From Variovorax paradoxus (GTDB lineage Bacteria; Pseudomonadota; Gammaproteobacteria; Burkholderiales; Burkholderiaceae_C): a stretch of DNA of 64,000 nucleotides. The notes under the pieces were generated by a model. It was not told the DNA's origin. It saw nothing but the letters and a program-made list of their open reading frames with translations, and made no database searches. The position numbers and the translations under genes were made by a program. Positions 63,101 to 64,000 of the stretch are shown piece after piece. The DNA lies in assembly GCF_030811855.1 (NCBI RefSeq), contig NZ_JAUSRN010000015.1:104839-168838 (forward strand), written 5' to 3'. How positions within the stretch are numbered: the stretch's first letter is position 1; every line of letters begins with the position of its first letter.

Positions 63101-64000
63101 GACTGCTTCCGGCTTTGTCAGCACCGCCGTCGGCGATTCATCCACCGCCGAAAACTTTCGCGCAACCGCGTACGGATTCAATACGCACGCCTATGGCGAT
63201 AGCTCCACCGCCATGGGGTCGGGTTCCATCGCTACGGGGGCAAACAGCATCGCGATTGGAACCGATAGCGATTCGATCAGCGCTGGATCGACGGCCATCG
63301 GAAATGACGCCACTGCCTGGGGATTGAACAGCCTGGCCATCGGTACGAAGGCGGACACCGCCAACAACGCGGGCGCCGTGGCACTGGGCTCGGGCTCCGT
63401 GGCGGCAGCGCCCGTGGGCACGTCCGGCGTGACCATTGCGGGTGTGCCCTATGTCTTTCAAGGGACGAACCCGGCGAGCACAGTGAGCGTGGGCAGCGTG
63501 GGCGCCGAGCGCACCATCACCAACGTGGCGGCAGGCCGCATCAGCGGCACCAGCACGGACGCCATCAACGGCAGCCAGCTGTTCGCCACCAACAGCGCCA
63601 TCGATGCGGTGAACGTCACCGCCAACAAGGGCATCTTCGTGACGACGGCGGCGACGGGCACTGGCACGGTCACTGGCACCACGACGCAGAACATTGCACC
63701 GGGCGGCACAGCCACCTACACGGCGGGGAACAACATCGCCATCACGCAGGCCGGCGCGAATGTGCAGATCGCCACCAGCATGACGCCGACCTTCACCAGC
63801 GTGACGACCGGCGGCCTGACGGCCACCGGCCCGACGGTGCTCAGCGGCAACACCACCATCGGCGGCGCCACGAGCACCCTGAATGTGGTTGGGGGCACCA
63901 CGGTCAACATGGGCGGCAACGTCATCACCAATGTGGCAAACGGCGTGGCCGCGACCGACGCGGTCAACGTCAGCCAGATGAACACGGCCACCACTGGGCT
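60144..64000 (+). CDS. Trimeric autotransporter adhesin (YadA/Hia-like), 5' part
   Basis: The frame stays open from ATG 60144 (AGGGGAG upstream) to the window end, 1285 codons, so the gene is incomplete. MNKTYRSIWNAALGAFVAAP is an extended signal peptide of autotransporters, with the hydrophobic part at about 55-75. The passenger holds many head repeats of the type A-x-G-x-x-A/S-A-x-G (VAIG, ALG, AVG). Neck-like segments (TITNVAAGRIS, TDAINGSQL) and connectors HYYSVKDGG and HYVHITDPAG also occur. A block of about 410 bp is duplicated at 62281 and 63427. The C-terminal stalk and membrane anchor are beyond the window. It mediates surface attachment or autoaggregation. Confidence 0.92.
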   Translation, partial: MNKTYRSIWNAALGAFVAAPETARACGKKSAGGEVAKSESSQARAGISSRGLGGLTATAALMALVGSFSSPAYANLTAGCATANSTGTIVIGGSAGECAISYGGGSVVIGAAAQGGGAAGAGANVAIGWTAQATEANATAVGWQALAYGVNAAAYGQNTHAWGHQSTALGTASIATGQGATAVGNIAEATANNTTAIGNYARAHALDAQAFGNGAVADNTSALAVGFEANSHGVGSVALGWKAVSQQKGAIAVGISTTADGIGNIAMGDGAVATGSAGSIALGQGAVANIGGGVALGRGSVEGAAVATTGTTINGTPYKFAGTTPGSTVSIGTGIAGGERTITNVAAGRISSSSTDAINGSQLDASNQAISSIVAASSVHYYSVKDGGTTLGNYDNDGATGDFSLAAGAGTSASARQANAIGYNSTATNEQATAIGVESHASGYNSTAVGGGKATNENSLALGSGSVAGGYDGVAVGVSSRALGSLSSAFGFDSRALGDSSFAAGPSSRALGVSTVAIGDSATANLDGDVAIGLGATATGVAGVGSAVSIGAANFTTGVGNVATGAGAVAIGDPDTATGNGAVATGLDNTATGDGTVALGNNNLVGGGGQAVGTPGTAAQGAVGIGFQNTVTGQGAVGMGNVNTATGQGAVAIGSTNTAIGQGSVALGNGSTAGAVGIPGNVAIGNGATAIVSAGDVALGSGSVTAATAKTTGVTIAGTPYVFQGTNPLSTVSVGAGGVERTITNVAAGRISGTSTDAINGSQLFATNSAIDAVNATASKGIFVTTAATGTGTVTGTTTQNIAPGGTATYTAGNNIAITQAGANVQIATSMTPTFTSVTTGNLTATGTTTLSGGTTLTGGTTIGGSLTLNPATTVNMGGNVITNVGTGVAGTDAVNLTQLNNTVAGSKTHYVHITDPAGTPPSANYNNDGATGGAGAIAIGAVASATRPAAVAIGLNSTASGDNSVALGLLSESSGPNAVAIGTNSTASGFVSTAVGDSSTAENFRATAYGFNTHAYGDSSTAMGSGSIATGANSIAIGTDSDSISAGSTAIGNDATAWGLNSLAIGTKADTANNAGAVALGSGSVAAAPVGTSGVTIAGVPYVFQGTNPASTVSVGSVGAERTITNVAAGRISGTSTDAINGSQLFATNSAIDAVNVTANKGIFVTTAATGTGTVTGTTTQNIAPGGTATYTAGNNIAITQAGANVQIATSMTPTFTSVTTGGLTATGPTVLSGNTTIGGATSTLNVVGGTTVNMGGNVITNVANGVAATDAVNVSQMNTATTG
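62281..63836 (+). repeat. Duplicated neck block within the adhesin
   Basis: The stretch about 62281-62690 recurs at 63427-63836, offset 1146 bp, with few differences (for example both read TTCAAGGGACGAACC). Each copy encodes a neck and connector (TITNVAAGRISGTSTDAING). Between copies lies a run of head repeats. Such units can be gained or lost by recombination, changing adhesin length. A more divergent relative is at about 61067. Confidence 0.8.

Overview
The window is high-GC chromosomal DNA that looks like Burkholderiales, most likely Comamonadaceae (Variovorax or a close relative). This is inferred from codon style, a Burkholderia-ordered contact-dependent inhibition locus (cdiA, immunity genes, cdiB) and a GABA/guanidino-compound catabolic operon next to a MocR regulator. 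No rRNA, tRNA or CRISPR array was found.

Region 1 (1 to about 21.2 kb) is accessory DNA. It opens with the N-terminal part of a large DExH helicase translationally coupled to a Fic protein. Next comes a small integrated replicon-like module: a Rep_trans-type initiator, 9-bp iteron-like repeats, an HTH protein and an AlpA regulator. A mosaic of probable defence or conflict genes follows: an Nmad2-like protein, DUF2513, a DUF2971-like protein, a PD-(D/E)XK-like protein, a GNAT, a UPF1-like SF1 helicase and a GIY-YIG-like protein. The most unusual unit here is a two-gene operon at 15.7-19.1 kb, a GHKL-ATPase protein followed by a 742-aa protein with an orotate-phosphoribosyltransferase-like segment. 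A TPR pseudogene and a lipoprotein gene come after it.

Region 2 (21.8 to about 36.6 kb) is a CDI/two-partner-secretion locus: a 3286-aa CdiA with an AT-rich nuclease-like C-terminus, two small downstream genes (immunity candidates), the CdiB transporter, a lipoprotein and an AP2-domain protein. Region 3 (36.7-41.8 kb) is a mobility module with a CI-like regulator, a DUF932 protein, a tyrosine recombinase, a 'plasmid-related' protein and a P4-type integrase. The integrase start faces a boundary at about 41.8-42.05 kb, where core-like DNA begins.

Region 4 (42-51.7 kb) reads as one pathway: a MocR regulator, GabT, a PotABCD-type ABC transporter, an agmatinase/guanidinobutyrase-family ureohydrolase and GabD. 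Together they would import a guanidino or amino compound, release urea, and send GABA through succinic semialdehyde to succinate.

Region 5 (51.8-64 kb) holds three OmpR-type regulators without a histidine kinase, two of them with defective receivers. It also has a LacI regulator with three operators upstream of an MFS transporter and a hydrolase, a PD-(D/E)XK-like protein and the 5' 3.9 kb of a trimeric autotransporter adhesin. A spaced triple direct repeat lies upstream of a DUF4019 gene, of the first regulator and of the adhesin, with a shorter version upstream of the third regulator. This suggests an uncharacterised local regulon controlling the adhesin.
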